A DNA stretch of 64,000 nt from Streptomyces corallincola (GCF_019104725.1 NZ_JAHRXF010000002.1:124001-188000), one strand, 5' to 3'; positions 1 to 10,674 are shown, counted from the stretch's first letter. A program made the numbers and translations. The notes: generated from the sequence alone by a model not told the origin.

Positions 1-1371
1 GGCCTCGCCGAGCATCCTGTCCAGCTCGGAGAAGTCGAGCTGCTCACGGTGGACGAAGCCGTCCGGGTCGTCCAGGTCGGTCGCCGTCGGCAGCATGTCC
101 GGGTGGGCCCACAGGCCGTCCCGGCCGTCCACCCCGCGCGCGTCCGTGAGCGACGCCCACAGCCGCGAGGCGTCCCGCAGCCGACGCGGACGCAGCTCCA
201 GGCCGATCAGCGTGGCGAAGGTCTGCTCCGCCGGACCGCCGGAGGCGCGGCGGCGGCGCAGCGTCTCGCGCAGCGCGTCGGCCGACGACAGCCGGGGCTT
301 GGCGGCACTGTGCACCACCGCGTCCACCCAGCCCTCGACCAGCGCGAGCGCCGTCTCCAGGCGGGCCAGCGCCGCCTTCTGCTCGGGCGTGTCCTCGGGC
401 TGGAACATGCCCTGCTGAAGCGCATCCTGGAGCTGCTCGGGGTTCTGCGGGTCGAACTGGCCGACCACGTCCTCCAGCTTGGCGGTGTCCACCTTGATGC
501 CCCGCGCGTAGCCGTCCACCGCGCCGAACAGGTGCGACCGCAGCCACGGCACATGCGTGAAAAGCCGCTGGTGGGCGGCCTCGCGCAGCGCCAGATACAG
601 CCGGACCTCCTCCTGCGGCACCCCGAGGTCCTTGCCGAACGCCTCGACGTTGGCCGGGAGCAGCGCGGCCCGCCCGGCCGGACCCAGCGGCAGCCCGATG
701 TCGGTCGAGCCGACCACCTCGCCCGCCAGCATGCCCACGGCCTGCCCGATCTGGGTGCCGAACATGGCACCGCCCATCGAGCGCATCATGCCGATCAGCG
801 GGCCCGCCATCGCCTGCATCTCCTCCGGCAGGACGTCGCCCATCGCCGCGCCGACCCGCTCGGCGACCGGATCGACCAGCTCCTTCCAGGCGGGCAGGGT
901 CGCCTCGACCCACTCCGCGCGGGACCAGGCCACCGAGGTTCCCGCACCGGACGGCAGGGAGGTGGCGTCGTCCAGCCAGAGGTCGGCCAGCCGGACCGCC
1001 TCCTGCACCCAGGCCCGCTCGGCGCCGCCCACGCTGGCGTCCTTGACGCCGTCCGCGGTGCCCTGGGACACGGTCTGGCGGGCGATCTGCTTGGCCATGT
1101 CCCAGTTCACCGGGCCGCCCTCGTAGGAGAGCATCTGGCCCAGCTGCTGGAACGCCGCGCCCAGGTCCGTGGGGTTCATCGAACCGAACATCGCCGCGAA
1201 CGGGTTGTCGGCGCCGGGGCCGCCCGGCCCGCCCGCCCCCGGCAGTCCGCCGAAGCCGAACGGGTTGGCCGGTCCCTGCCCACCACCGCTCTGCTGGTCC
1301 TTCTTCTTGCCCTCGTCGCCGTCGTCCGGCTCCTCCGGCGGAAGGCCGAATCCGAATGGGGTGTCACTCAC
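1..1371 (-). CDS. DUF2342 zincin-like hydrolase (partial, 3' end outside window)
   Basis: The frame is open from a GTG at 1371 down to base 1, so about 457 residues are visible and the C-terminus lies outside. The first 60 residues are Gly/Pro/Asp/Lys-rich and look disordered, with repeated NPFGFG and DNPFAAMF segments. The body is helical and resembles the actinobacterial DUF2342 family (zinc-dependent metalloprotease, F420-associated superfamily). Near residue 320 it reads VEGWVDAVV. As I recall, F420-associated members carry a His in this helix as a possible metal ligand, and here the position is Trp. Catalytic activity is therefore doubtful. It diverges from the SDR gene at 1564, and the roughly 190 bp between them should hold both promoters. 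The family assignment is from pattern memory; the substrate is unknown. Confidence 0.8.
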   Translation of the reverse strand, partial: MSDTPFGFGLPPEEPDDGDEGKKKDQQSGGGQGPANPFGFGGLPGAGGPGGPGADNPFAAMFGSMNPTDLGAAFQQLGQMLSYEGGPVNWDMAKQIARQTVSQGTADGVKDASVGGAERAWVQEAVRLADLWLDDATSLPSGAGTSVAWSRAEWVEATLPAWKELVDPVAERVGAAMGDVLPEEMQAMAGPLIGMMRSMGGAMFGTQIGQAVGMLAGEVVGSTDIGLPLGPAGRAALLPANVEAFGKDLGVPQEEVRLYLALREAAHQRLFTHVPWLRSHLFGAVDGYARGIKVDTAKLEDVVGQFDPQNPEQLQDALQQGMFQPEDTPEQKAALARLETALALVEGWVDAVVHSAAKPRLSSADALRETLRRRRASGGPAEQTFATLIGLELRPRRLRDASRLWASLTDARGVDGRDGLWAHPDMLPTATDLDDPDGFVHREQLDFSELDRMLGEA

Positions 1372-1563
1372 GGGGTTCCTCGGCTGGTAGGGCCACCGGA
1401 CTCGATCCGGCGGCGCGGCTGCCCGACATCACCACCCAGCGTAGACACCCCGACCCGATCGGGGCTCGGTGCTTCGTCCACGGACGGCCTGCGGCAGGAT
1501 GGATGCTCCTGGTACGGGCGCGTCGTCCGCACCCGTACTGAAGACAACCGCTGGAGACGCCTG

Positions 1564-2718
1564 GTGAGTTCCCCAGATCCGCAGGTTCGCGCAGCGCGAA
1601 ACCCCGAGACCGGTCCCGCGCCCGACCCGCGCGCCCCGGCCGCGCGCACCGGCCCGGCGCCCGCCGTACGCGGTCCCGTCGTGGCGGTCACCGGCGCGGC
1701 CGGCGGGGTGGGCGCCCTGCTCACCGAGCGGCTCGCCGCGTCCGAGGAGATCCGGCAGGTCGTCGCCATCGACGAGCGGCGCGGCGCGTGCGCCGAGGCC
1801 CGCTGGCACATCCTTGACGTCCGTGACCCGGCCATCGCGGACAAGCTGCGCGGCGCCGACGTGGTGGTGCATCTCGCGCTCGACCTCGATCTGGGCAGCG
1901 ACCCGGCGGCCCGTACCGCCTACAACGTGCGCGGCACCCAGACCGTGCTGACCGCCGCCGCCGCTGCCGGGGTGCACCGGGTGGTGCTGTGCACGTCGGC
2001 GATGGTCTACGGGGCGCTGCCCGACAACGAGCTGCCGCTGTCGGAGGACGCCGAGCTGCGCGCCACCGCCGAGGCCACCGGCGTCGGCGACCTGCTGGAG
2101 ATCGAGCGGCTCGCCCGGCGCGCCCCCCGCGCGCATCCGGGGCTGAACGTCACCGTGGTGCGCCCCGCGGTGCTGGTCGGCGGCACCGACACCGCCCTCA
2201 CCCGCTACTTCGAGTCGCCCCGCCTGCTGGTCGTGGCCGGGTCCCGCCCGGCCTGGCAGTTCTGCCACGTCGATGACCTGTGCACGGCGCTGGAGTACGC
2301 GGTGCTGGAGAAGGTGGAGGGGGAACTCGCGGTCGGCTGCGACGGCTGGCTGGAGCAGGAGGAGGTCGAGGAGCTGAGCGGCATCCGCCGGATGGAGCTG
2401 CCCTCCGCGGTGGCGCTCGGCGCGGCGGCCCGGCTGCACCGCATCGGCCTCACCCCGTCCCCGGCGGGCGACCTGGCGTACACGATGTACCCGTGGGTGG
2501 TCAGCGGCAGTCGGCTGCACGACGCCGGGTGGCGTCCGGCGTGGACCAACGAGGACGTGCTCGCGGAACTGCTGGCGGAGGTCTCCGGGCGGCACACGGT
2601 CGCCGGACGGCGGCTGGGCCGGGTGGACGCCACGGCGGCCGGTGCGGCGGGCGCCACGGTGGCCCTGCTGGGCGCGGCGGCCGTGGTGCGCCGGGCCCGC
2701 AAGGCCCGCCGCCGCTGA
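1564..2718 (+). CDS. NAD-dependent epimerase/atypical SDR with C-terminal membrane anchor
   Basis: This encodes 384 residues. GTG 1564 was chosen because a GGAG sits seven bases upstream (1553-1556), whereas the longer open frame upstream runs antisense through the neighbouring gene. Residues 43-50 read TGAAGGVG, the nucleotide-binding loop of an extended SDR, after a roughly 35-residue Pro/Ala-rich leader. The catalytic-region Tyr is at 149 (MVYGALPDN), but there is no Lys four residues later, so this is an atypical SDR rather than a classical YxxxK enzyme. The last 30 residues form one hydrophobic helix followed by RRARKARRR, which suggests anchoring to the inner face of the membrane. The sugar or isoprenoid substrate cannot be told from sequence. 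Confidence 0.85.
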   Translation: MSSPDPQVRAARNPETGPAPDPRAPAARTGPAPAVRGPVVAVTGAAGGVGALLTERLAASEEIRQVVAIDERRGACAEARWHILDVRDPAIADKLRGADVVVHLALDLDLGSDPAARTAYNVRGTQTVLTAAAAAGVHRVVLCTSAMVYGALPDNELPLSEDAELRATAEATGVGDLLEIERLARRAPRAHPGLNVTVVRPAVLVGGTDTALTRYFESPRLLVVAGSRPAWQFCHVDDLCTALEYAVLEKVEGELAVGCDGWLEQEEVEELSGIRRMELPSAVALGAAARLHRIGLTPSPAGDLAYTMYPWVVSGSRLHDAGWRPAWTNEDVLAELLAEVSGRHTVAGRRLGRVDATAAGAAGATVALLGAAAVVRRARKARRR

Positions 2719-2854
2719 CCGGAACGCCCGCTTCCCGAGGCGGGAGGCGCCCGTTGGGCCGTACGGCTGACACGGGATCGGCCAAACGCGGCCGGGCGGG
2801 TGCCCGGCGGACGTCGTATTCCACCTCCTCCGGCGCGTACGGCACCATTGAGGC

Positions 2855-3316
<462 letters not shown>

Positions 3317-3457
3317 CCGGGCGGCCCGCGCACCCGTCCGGCCCACCGCGGCCTCCGGTTGCGTAACCGGCCCCCTGCCGTGAGCGTTGTCTGTGCGAAT
3401 GGTTAATCTGCTGATCAGTCAGTCGCGGACGCTCATGGGGTTGGGAGGTCGGTCGGC

Positions 3458-3631
3458 ATGGCGGCGCTCGCCTGGTTGCTGATCCCGCTGGTGGCGGCGG
3501 TCGGTGCCGCTCTGTGGGGCAGCTGGGCCAACCGGACGCGCAGGGCCCGCAGCGACGGGCCCGAACTCGACGGGTACGCCCGGTTCCGTGAGGCGATGGA
3601 GAAGTCGGACAGTGGAGCGCGCGGCGCCTGA
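3458..3631 (+). CDS. Small single-pass membrane protein (57 aa)
   Basis: An ATG at 3458 preceded by GGGAGG (3443-3448, nine bases away) opens a 57-codon frame ending at TGA 3629-3631. The product starts with a strong hydrophobic helix (WLLIPLVAAVGAALWGSW) and ends in a short basic, then acidic, tail (RARSDGPELDGYARFREAME). This is an N-terminal anchor with a cytoplasmic tail. It has good ribosome-binding-site spacing and sits in a 370-bp gap between moaE and the PDZ-Lon gene on the same strand. I recall similar small proteins in other streptomycetes at this place but cannot assign a function. Confidence 0.72.
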   Translation: MAALAWLLIPLVAAVGAALWGSWANRTRRARSDGPELDGYARFREAMEKSDSGARGA

Positions 3632-3690
3632 GCCGGCCCGCACGGGTGCCCTGACAGTGCGCTGACAGAGGCGTCACGTACTGTCGGTGC

Positions 3691-4785
3691 ATGCCACGCC
3701 GCACCGCGACGATGCTCGCCTCCACCCTGATGCTCATCGCGCTCCTGTGCGCGGGAGTGCTCATCCCCGTGCCGTACTCGGAGATGTCGCCGGGGCCGAC
3801 CGTCAACACGCTCGGGGACCACGGCGGCGAGCCGGTGCTGCAGATCTCCGGGCGCAGGACGTATCCCACCGACGGCCATCTGAACATGACCACGGTCCGG
3901 GTCACCAGCGCCGACTACCGGATGAACCTCGTGGAGGCCGTCTACGGCTGGCTGGCGCACGACGACAAGGTCGTGCCGCACGACACGCTGTACCCGGACG
4001 GCAAGACCGAGCAGCAGTCCACCCAGGAGAACGCCGAGGAGTTCTCGCAGTCCCAGGAGAGCGCCAAGGTCGCCGCCCTGAAGGAACTGCACGTCCCGGT
4101 GAAGTCCTGGGTGATCGTCTCCACGGTCGTCAAGGGCTCCCCGGCCGAGGGGAAGCTGCACGCCGGGGACGTGATCAAGGCCGTGGACGGCAAGGCGGTC
4201 ACGCAGCCCGGTGACGTGGCCAAGCTGGTCACCCGGCACAAGCCCGGCCAGGACGTGGTGTTCACGGTGGTCCCGGCCAAGGACCAGGCCGCCGCCGAGA
4301 AGGCGAACCGGACGGCGACCACCACCCGCGACATCACCGTGCGGACCGCCGCCTCCCACGACGAGGGACCCGAGCGGGCCATCGTCGGCATCTCCGCCGG
4401 GACCGACCACACCTTCCCGTTCAAGATCGACATCAAGCTCGCGGACGTGGGCGGGCCCAGCGCGGGCCTGATGTTCGCGCTCGGCATCTACGACAAGCTG
4501 ACGCCGGGCAGCCTCACCGGCGGCACATTCGTCGCGGGCACCGGCACCATCGACGACAACGGCACGGTCGGGCCCATCGGCGGCATCGAGATGAAGACCG
4601 TCGGCGCCCGCGACAAGGGCGCCCTGTACTTCCTGACGCCCGCCGACAACTGCGCCGCCGCCGCGTCGGACACCCCGAACGGGCTCACCCTCGTCAAGGT
4701 GCGCACCATCGGGGACGCGCTCGGCGCCCTCAAGGACATCCGCGAGGGCCACACCTCCGACCTCCCCAGGTGCGCCAAGAGCTGA
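3691..4785 (+). CDS. PDZ domain-containing S16 (Lon-like) protease, YlbL/SdrC type
   Basis: The 364-residue protein has an N-terminal membrane anchor (about residues 6-27), a PDZ domain at about 125-205 (SWVIVSTVVKGSPAEGKLHAGD) and a Lon-type protease domain at its C-terminus. The catalytic dyad is visible as Ser257 in GGPSAG and Lys302 in GIEMKTVGAR. There is no ATPase domain, so this is the membrane-bound, extracytoplasmic class that cleaves substrates presented through PDZ. ATG 3691 is taken as the start because it directly precedes the anchor. The gene ends just before a strong bidirectional hairpin at 4806-4847. Confidence 0.92.
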   Translation: MPRRTATMLASTLMLIALLCAGVLIPVPYSEMSPGPTVNTLGDHGGEPVLQISGRRTYPTDGHLNMTTVRVTSADYRMNLVEAVYGWLAHDDKVVPHDTLYPDGKTEQQSTQENAEEFSQSQESAKVAALKELHVPVKSWVIVSTVVKGSPAEGKLHAGDVIKAVDGKAVTQPGDVAKLVTRHKPGQDVVFTVVPAKDQAAAEKANRTATTTRDITVRTAASHDEGPERAIVGISAGTDHTFPFKIDIKLADVGGPSAGLMFALGIYDKLTPGSLTGGTFVAGTGTIDDNGTVGPIGGIEMKTVGARDKGALYFLTPADNCAAAASDTPNGLTLVKVRTIGDALGALKDIREGHTSDLPRCAKS

Positions 4786-4805
4786 ACGACGCGCGGCGGT
4801 ACGTA

Positions 4806-4847
4806 CCGAGGGGCGCCCCTTCCAGGACGGAAAGGGGCGCCCCTCGG
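4806..4847. terminator. Bidirectional terminator hairpin
   Basis: A perfect 16-bp inverted repeat (4806-4821 with 4832-4847) with a 10-base loop lies between two convergent genes. It starts ccgaggggcg on the left arm. There is no T-tract on either side, which is usual for Streptomyces hairpin terminators. Confidence 0.8.
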
Positions 4848-4865
4848 CCGTGTCGCTCCGAGCCC

Positions 4866-5408
4866 TCAGTCCTCGAACGTGGCCGCCAGCGCGTCCGCCA
4901 GGCCCGGCACCAGATCCCGGCCGGTGAGCACCTCGGTGGGGGAGTCCTTCTCGCGCAGCCGCACCGCCGCGTCACGGGTGCCGTCGCGCAGCACCGCCAC
5001 CGTCATCCGCACCTCCTGCCGCTCCGGGTGCTCGGCCACCCAGCGGGTCAGCTTCGCGTCGCTGAGCCCCTTGGGGACCTGCGCCTCGGCGGACGGCGGC
5101 AGCATCAGCCGCTCCACGGTGAGCGCGCAGCCCACCACCGCGTCCGGCCAGGCGATGGTGCCGAGGAACTCGTCCAGCGCGCGGTCGGCCGGCACCTCGT
5201 CCTGTTCGATCGGGGTGAGTCCGGCGGACTCGGACTCGGTGTCGAGCCCGAGCTGGGTGGCGAGCGAGGGCTCCTGGGTGCGCAGCCGCGCGGTGTCTAC
5301 CAGGGCGAAGAGTCGTGCGGGCCGGTCCCAGCCGAGCCCCGAGGCGTACTCGTCGATCTCCAGTACGGCGCGGGTCAGCGGGTTTCCTGCCATCGGTGTG
5401 TTGGACAT
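4866..5408 (-). CDS. PPA1309 family conserved actinobacterial protein
   Basis: The 180-residue acidic cytoplasmic protein (MSNTPMAGNPLTRAVLEIDEY) belongs to a family that is conserved but uncharacterised in actinobacteria. ATG 5408 was preferred over GTG 5414 because AGGA lies eight bases before the ATG. No catalytic motif is visible. Conserved-looking segments are GWDRPARLFALVDT and WPDAVVGCALTVERL. It is divergent from the UPF0182 gene, and the 150 bp between them carry both promoters. Role unknown. Confidence 0.85.
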   Translation of the reverse strand: MSNTPMAGNPLTRAVLEIDEYASGLGWDRPARLFALVDTARLRTQEPSLATQLGLDTESESAGLTPIEQDEVPADRALDEFLGTIAWPDAVVGCALTVERLMLPPSAEAQVPKGLSDAKLTRWVAEHPERQEVRMTVAVLRDGTRDAAVRLREKDSPTEVLTGRDLVPGLADALAATFED

Positions 5409-5560
5409 GGTCACAATCCTGCCTCGTTCGCGGCCGGAATCGGGAACCGAGTAAACCGTGAGTAAGTTGGCATAGGTGGGGGCCCGCGATCTCGGGGGGC
5501 CGCCCGAGGTCCGCGAACGCCGGACCTGACGGATCGACAGCGAACTTCGAGGTGCGCACC

Positions 5561-8476
5561 TTGGCTTTCCAGATGCCGGACCGCGGCGGCGGCCCGACGG
5601 GACCGCGGATCAGAGCGGGCCGCCCGTCCCGGCGGGCCCGGACCCTGCTCATGACCCTGGGCGTCCTCGCCGTCCTCGGCATGGCGTTCACCATGTTCGC
5701 GGGGTTCTGGACGGACTGGCTGTGGTACCGCTCGGTGCGGTACTCCTCGGTGTTCACCACCACGCTGTGGACGAAGATCGGGCTGTTCTTCGTCTTCGGC
5801 CTGCTGATGGCCGTCGTCGTGGGGCTCAACGTCTGGCTGGCGCACCGGATGCGTCCCCCGCTGAGCGCCATGTCCCTGGAGCAGCAGAACCTCGACCGCT
5901 ACCGCATGGGCATCGCGCCGTACAAGACGTGGCTGCTGCTCGCGGTGTCCGCCGTCGTGGGGCTGATCGCCGGTGCCTCGGCGGCCGGGCAGTGGCGCAC
6001 CTGGCTGATGTGGGTGAACGCGGTGCCCTTCCACCAGAAGGACCCGCAGTTCCATCTGGACGTCGCCTTCTACGCGTTCGACCTGCCGTGGTACCGGTTC
6101 CTGCTCGGCTTCGGCTTCGCCGCGACCATCCTCGGCCTGATCGCCGCCGCGCTCACGCACTACCTGTACGGCGGACTGCGCGTCACCAGCCCCGGCGCCC
6201 GCGCCACCGCCGCCGCCACCGGCCACCTCTCGGTGCTGCTCGGGGTGTTCGTGGCGCTCAAGGCGGTCGCCTACTGGCTCGACCGGTACGGCCTGGCCGT
6301 GAAGTCCAGCGACTTCCGGGCCACCGACAACTGGACCGGCCTGAGGTACGTGGACGCCAACGCGTATCTGCCCGCCAAGACCATCCTGTTCTGCATCGCG
6401 GTCATCTGCGCGCTGCTGTTCTTCGCCACGCTGTGGCGGCGGACCTGGCAGCTGCCCGTCATCGGCTTCGGCCTGATGGTGCTCTCCGCGATCCTCATCG
6501 GCGGGCTCTACCCCGCCATCGTGCAGAAGTTCCAGGTCCAGCCCAACGAGCAGGCCAAGGAAGCGCCGTACGTCCAGAAGAACCTCAAGGCGACCCGCGA
6601 GGCGTACGGCATCGACGACACCAGGGTCAGCGAGTATCCGGGCACCTCGTCGGCGAAGGACCTCGCCGGGCTGCGCGACAAGGTGGCCGACACCGCCAGC
6701 CTGCGCATCATGGACCCGAACGTCGTCTCCCCGACCTTCCAGCAGCTCCAGCAGATCAGGAACTACTACGGGTTCCCGAACAACCTGGACGTGGACCGCT
6801 ACCGGGTGGACGGCAAGGAGCAGGACACCGTCATCGGCCTGCGTGAGCTGAACCTGGACGGTATCCCGAAGAACAACTGGATCAACGACCACTTCCGTTA
6901 CACGCACGGCTACGGCGCGGTCGCCGCCAAGGGCACCGAGGCCGACGAGGAGGGGCGCCCGGTCTTCACCGAGAAGAACCTCCCCTCGCGCGGCGACCTC
7001 GGCACCTACCAGCAGCAGATCTACTACGGCGAGAAGACCACCACCTACTCCATCGTGGGCGGCCCGCAGAAGGAGGTGGACTACTCCGACGACGAGGGCG
7101 AGAAGACCACCAGCTACACCGGCGGGAGCGGGGTCAACCTCGACAACGCGGTCAACCGGGCCGCCTACGCGGTGGCGTTCAACGAGCCGCAGATCCTGTA
7201 CTCCGGGGCCATCGGCAAGGGCTCGCGCATCCTGTACAACCGCACGCCCAAGGACCGCGTGGAGGCCGTCGCCCCCTGGCTGACCATCGACGGCGACGCC
7301 TACCCGGCGGTGATCGACGGCCGCATCCAGTGGATCGTGGACGCCTACACCACCAGCAACGGCTATCCGTACGCCTCGCGCACCACCCTGGGCGACACCA
7401 CGGCCGACTCGCTGACCGCCGCCAACAACTCCCGTGCGGTGGTGGCCCAGCAGAACCAGGTCAACTACATCCGCAACTCGGTCAAGGCGACCGTGGACGC
7501 CTACACCGGCGCCGTGAAGCTGTACCAGTGGGACAGCGCCGACCCGGTGCTGAAGACCTGGATGAAGGCGTTCCCCGGTACGGTGCAGCCCCGGTCGGAC
7601 ATCTCGACGGCGCTGATGGACCATCTCCGGTACCCGCAGGACCTGTTCAAGGTCCAGCGCGAACTGCTCACCCAGTACCACGTCACCGACGCGCAGACCT
7701 TCCTCAGCGGCAGTGAGGTGTGGCAGGTCCCCGACGACCCGAGCAACGACTCGCGCAGCGCGGTCCCGCCGTACTACCTGAGCATGAAGATGCCCGATCA
7801 GGCACGGCAGGCGTTCTCGCTGACGACCACCTTCACGCCCAACGGCCGGGACAACCTGGGCGCGTTCATGGCCGTGAACTCCGATCCGCGCACCTCGGAC
7901 TACGGCCGGATCAGAATCCTGAAGCTGCCGACCAGTACGACGGTCGCCGGGCCCAAACAGGTGCAGAGCCAGTTCAACTCCGAGCAGGACATCGCCGAGA
8001 CGATCAGCCTCCTCAGCAGAGGCCACTCCAAGGTCGAGTACGGCAACCTGCTCACCGTCCCGCTCGACGGCGGCCTGCTGTACGCGGAACCCGTCTATGT
8101 GCGCGGCGGCGAGCTGAAGTACCCGCTGCTGCGCAAGGTGCTCGTCACCTACGGCGGCCGGACCGCGTTCGAGGACACCCTCGACGAGGCGCTGGACAAG
8201 GTGTTCGGCACGGACGGCTCGCCCCCGCCCCCGGACACCGGCACCACCCCGCCGAGCACCACCGACCCCTCGGTGAAGGCCGCCCTGGACGACGCCCAGA
8301 AGGCCGTGGACGCCGGGAAGGACGCCCTCAAGGCGCCCGACGGCCCGGACTGGGGTGCGTACGCCAAGGCGCAGAAGGACCTGGAGGACGCCCTGAAGCG
8401 GGCCGAGGAGGCCCAGGCGAGGGCGACCGCGAAGCCCGGCGCGGGCTCCGGCGGCTCCGGGGGGAAGAAGAGCTGA
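5561..8476 (+). CDS. UPF0182 (COG1615) large integral membrane protein
   Basis: The product is 971 residues, the usual size for UPF0182. The N-terminal third has about seven hydrophobic helices (for example [18 protein letters not shown]), followed by a large soluble region. The C-terminus is a Gly/Pro/Asp linker, then an Ala/Lys/Glu-rich helical tail that may form a coiled coil. TTG 5561 is favoured: GAGG at 5549-5552 is eight bases upstream, while GTG 5552 overlaps that ribosome-binding site. ATG 5573 is a further alternative. Function is unknown; the family is widespread in actinobacteria and cyanobacteria. The gene is followed within 42 bp by a tRNA gene. Confidence 0.92.
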   Translation: MAFQMPDRGGGPTGPRIRAGRPSRRARTLLMTLGVLAVLGMAFTMFAGFWTDWLWYRSVRYSSVFTTTLWTKIGLFFVFGLLMAVVVGLNVWLAHRMRPPLSAMSLEQQNLDRYRMGIAPYKTWLLLAVSAVVGLIAGASAAGQWRTWLMWVNAVPFHQKDPQFHLDVAFYAFDLPWYRFLLGFGFAATILGLIAAALTHYLYGGLRVTSPGARATAAATGHLSVLLGVFVALKAVAYWLDRYGLAVKSSDFRATDNWTGLRYVDANAYLPAKTILFCIAVICALLFFATLWRRTWQLPVIGFGLMVLSAILIGGLYPAIVQKFQVQPNEQAKEAPYVQKNLKATREAYGIDDTRVSEYPGTSSAKDLAGLRDKVADTASLRIMDPNVVSPTFQQLQQIRNYYGFPNNLDVDRYRVDGKEQDTVIGLRELNLDGIPKNNWINDHFRYTHGYGAVAAKGTEADEEGRPVFTEKNLPSRGDLGTYQQQIYYGEKTTTYSIVGGPQKEVDYSDDEGEKTTSYTGGSGVNLDNAVNRAAYAVAFNEPQILYSGAIGKGSRILYNRTPKDRVEAVAPWLTIDGDAYPAVIDGRIQWIVDAYTTSNGYPYASRTTLGDTTADSLTAANNSRAVVAQQNQVNYIRNSVKATVDAYTGAVKLYQWDSADPVLKTWMKAFPGTVQPRSDISTALMDHLRYPQDLFKVQRELLTQYHVTDAQTFLSGSEVWQVPDDPSNDSRSAVPPYYLSMKMPDQARQAFSLTTTFTPNGRDNLGAFMAVNSDPRTSDYGRIRILKLPTSTTVAGPKQVQSQFNSEQDIAETISLLSRGHSKVEYGNLLTVPLDGGLLYAEPVYVRGGELKYPLLRKVLVTYGGRTAFEDTLDEALDKVFGTDGSPPPPDTGTTPPSTTDPSVKAALDDAQKAVDAGKDALKAPDGPDWGAYAKAQKDLEDALKRAEEAQARATAKPGAGSGGSGGKKS

Positions 8477-8517
8477 TCACAGCCCTCCCGCGCCGTGGTA
8501 CGGTTGACACACAACGG

Positions 8518-8591
8518 CGCGGGGTGGAGCAGCTCGGTAGCTCGCTGGGCTCATAACCCAGAGGTCGCAGGTTCAAATCCTGTCCCCGCTA
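8518..8591 (+). tRNA. tRNA-fMet (CAT), copy 1
   Basis: A 74-base cloverleaf. The acceptor is CGCGGGG pairing with CCCCGC, with an unpaired C1-U72 end that marks an initiator tRNA. The anticodon stem has three G-C pairs (GGG/CCC) flanking the loop CTCATAA, so the anticodon is CAT. The T arm is GGTTCAAATCC. CCA is not encoded. The sequence is identical to the copy at 10717-10790. Confidence 0.97.
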
Positions 8592-8600
8592 CTACAGTTC

Positions 8601-8632
8601 AAAGGCCCGGATTCTCAGGAATCCGGGCCTTT
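8601..8632 (+). terminator. tRNA-fMet copy 1 terminator
   Basis: A perfect 14-bp stem (8601-8614 with 8619-8632) and a TCAG loop begin nine bases after the tRNA. The right arm ends in CCTTT followed by GTG, giving a short T-run. Confidence 0.85.
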
Positions 8633-8797
8633 GTGGTGTGCGAACCCTTGTGCTGGAAACCGGTACGGCCGTGCCGCCGTGGGGAGTTGGGACCTTCGTG
8701 TTTCACTTGTCTCTCTGTGGGCATGTCGATAAAACGCTGAAGTGACCTCAATGGCTTGGCGTATACCGGGTGTACCCAGGTTACGGGTGGTGCGACG

Positions 8798-10624
8798 ATG
8801 GACGTTATGGGGGACAAGGCAACTCTGTTCACGACAGGGCGATTTGTGCGGCCTTCGGGTGAGGACCCGGTGCGGGACGAGATGGCCGAGACGGGAGAGG
8901 TCGCGGACGAGGTCAGGCTGCGGCTCGCGGCGCGCGCCGGGGACGCCGAGGCGATGAGCGTGCTCGGCGCGATGCTGCTGCGCGCCGGTGACCTGGACGC
9001 GGCCGAACCCCATCTGCGCGCCGCCACCGCGGCCGGTGACCGTGCCGCCGCCAACAACCTGGGTGTCCTGCTGCACCAGCGCGGCCATGTGGACGAGGCC
9101 GCCGGATGGTGGCGGGTCGCCGCCGTCGCCGGGTCCGCGCCCGCCGCGCACGCCCTCGGCCGCCATCACCGCGAGCGCGGCGACGAGCCCGCCGCCGAGT
9201 ACTGGCTGCGCCAGTCCGCCGAACAGGGCCATGTCCTCGGCGCCTACGCCCTCGCCGACCTCCTGGAGCACCGGGGCGACAGCGGCGCCGGGCACTGGAT
9301 GCGGGCCGCCGCCGAGCGCGGCCACCGCGAGGCCGCCTACCGGCTGGCCCGCTCCCTCGACCCCGCCGCCGACGCCGAGGGGACGGCCCGCAGGCCCGCC
9401 GACGGCGCCGCCGAGGAGGCCGAGCAGTGGTACCGGCAGGCCGCCGCGCGCGGTCACCGGCAGGGCGCGCTGCACCTCGGCGCCATCCTGGAGCGGCGCG
9501 GCGAGCTGAAGGAGGCGGGGCGCTGGTATCTGACCTCCGCCAAGGACGGCGAGCCGCGCGCCGCCTGCGCGCTGGGCTTCCTGCTGCGCGACGCCGGGGA
9601 CACCGAGAGCGCCGCCGTCTGGTGGCTCAGAGCCGCCCAGGACGGCGACGGCAACGCCGCCAACGCCCTGGGCGCGCTGTACGCCGAGCGGGGCGAGACG
9701 CAGACCGCCGAGCGCTGGTACCGGGCCGCTCTGGACGCCGGTGACGACAACGGGGCGTACAACCTGGGGCTGCTCTGCGCCGAGCAGGGCCGGACCGCGC
9801 AGGCCGAGCAGTGGTACCGCCGGGCCGCCTACGCCGGGCACCGGGAGGCGGCCAACGCGCTCGCCATCCTGCTGCTGCGGATGGGCGACTCCGGCGGCGC
9901 GCAGCCCTGGTTCTCCAAGGCCGCCGAGGCGGGCAGTGTGGACGCCGCGTTCAACCTGGGCATCCTGCACGCCGGGCGGGACACCGCCGAGGACGCCCGG
10001 CAGGCGCTGCGCTGGTACGAGCGGGCGGCTGCCGCCGGGCACACCGAGGCGGCCCTCCAGGTCGGCATCGCGCGGCTGCGGGAGGGCGACGAGCAGGCGG
10101 CCGAGCGGCATCTGCGGTGCGCGGCGGGCGGCGGCAGCGCGGAGGCCGCGTACCGGCTGGCCACCGTGCTGGACGCGCGCCGTCCGCCGGAGCCCGCGCA
10201 CGAACTGGGCGAGATCGCGCACGAGAAGACCGAGTGCGAGGAGTGGTACGAGCGGGCCGCGACCCAGGGGCACCGGCGTGCCCAGGTGCGCGTCGGCATG
10301 CTGGCCGCCGCGCGCGGCGACGTGGTCGAGGCGGCCCGTTGGTACCGGGAGGCGGCCGAGGCGGGCTCCCGCAACGGCGCCTTCAACCTCGGGCTGCTGC
10401 TGGCGCGTGAGGGCAGCGAGCCGGAGGCGGCGATGTGGTGGAAGCGTGCGGCGGGTGCCGGTCACGGCCGCGCGGCGCTGCGCCTCGCCCTGGTCTGCGC
10501 GCGGCGCGGCGACCTCACGGAGGGCCAGTACTGGGCCGACCGCGCGGTCGCGCTCGGTCCCGCCGAGGTCGCGGAGCGGGCGGGCCGACTGCGGGACGCG
10601 CTGCGCCAGGAACTGTCCGCCTAG
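8798..10624 (+). CDS. Sel1/TPR-like repeat protein
   Basis: This encodes 608 residues. Almost the whole protein consists of degenerate 34-37-residue helical repeats of the form AexWYrrAAeaGhreAAynLGlLLaerG, which is the Sel1-like (SLR) form of the TPR solenoid. At least 13 repeats can be counted from about residue 60 onward. Such solenoids usually scaffold protein complexes. ATG 8798 has GGGTGG eight bases upstream; an upstream in-frame start at 8756 lacks a site, and ATG 8807 is possible. No signal peptide or catalytic domain is seen. The gene lies exactly between the two identical tRNA-fMet genes. Partner proteins are unknown. Confidence 0.88.
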   Translation: MDVMGDKATLFTTGRFVRPSGEDPVRDEMAETGEVADEVRLRLAARAGDAEAMSVLGAMLLRAGDLDAAEPHLRAATAAGDRAAANNLGVLLHQRGHVDEAAGWWRVAAVAGSAPAAHALGRHHRERGDEPAAEYWLRQSAEQGHVLGAYALADLLEHRGDSGAGHWMRAAAERGHREAAYRLARSLDPAADAEGTARRPADGAAEEAEQWYRQAAARGHRQGALHLGAILERRGELKEAGRWYLTSAKDGEPRAACALGFLLRDAGDTESAAVWWLRAAQDGDGNAANALGALYAERGETQTAERWYRAALDAGDDNGAYNLGLLCAEQGRTAQAEQWYRRAAYAGHREAANALAILLLRMGDSGGAQPWFSKAAEAGSVDAAFNLGILHAGRDTAEDARQALRWYERAAAAGHTEAALQVGIARLREGDEQAAERHLRCAAGGGSAEAAYRLATVLDARRPPEPAHELGEIAHEKTECEEWYERAATQGHRRAQVRVGMLAAARGDVVEAARWYREAAEAGSRNGAFNLGLLLAREGSEPEAAMWWKRAAGAGHGRAALRLALVCARRGDLTEGQYWADRAVALGPAEVAERAGRLRDALRQELSA

Positions 10625-10674
10625 CGGACGGTTCCTTCTCCGGCCGACGCCGCCGGAGGCTTCGCGGAATGGAT

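Noticed and set aside
5411..8026. Minus-strand open frame of 871 codons opposite the UPF0182 gene
   Set aside because: It is a GC-skew shadow: His/Val/Gly/Arg-rich composition, no domain, and fully antisense to a well-supported membrane protein.
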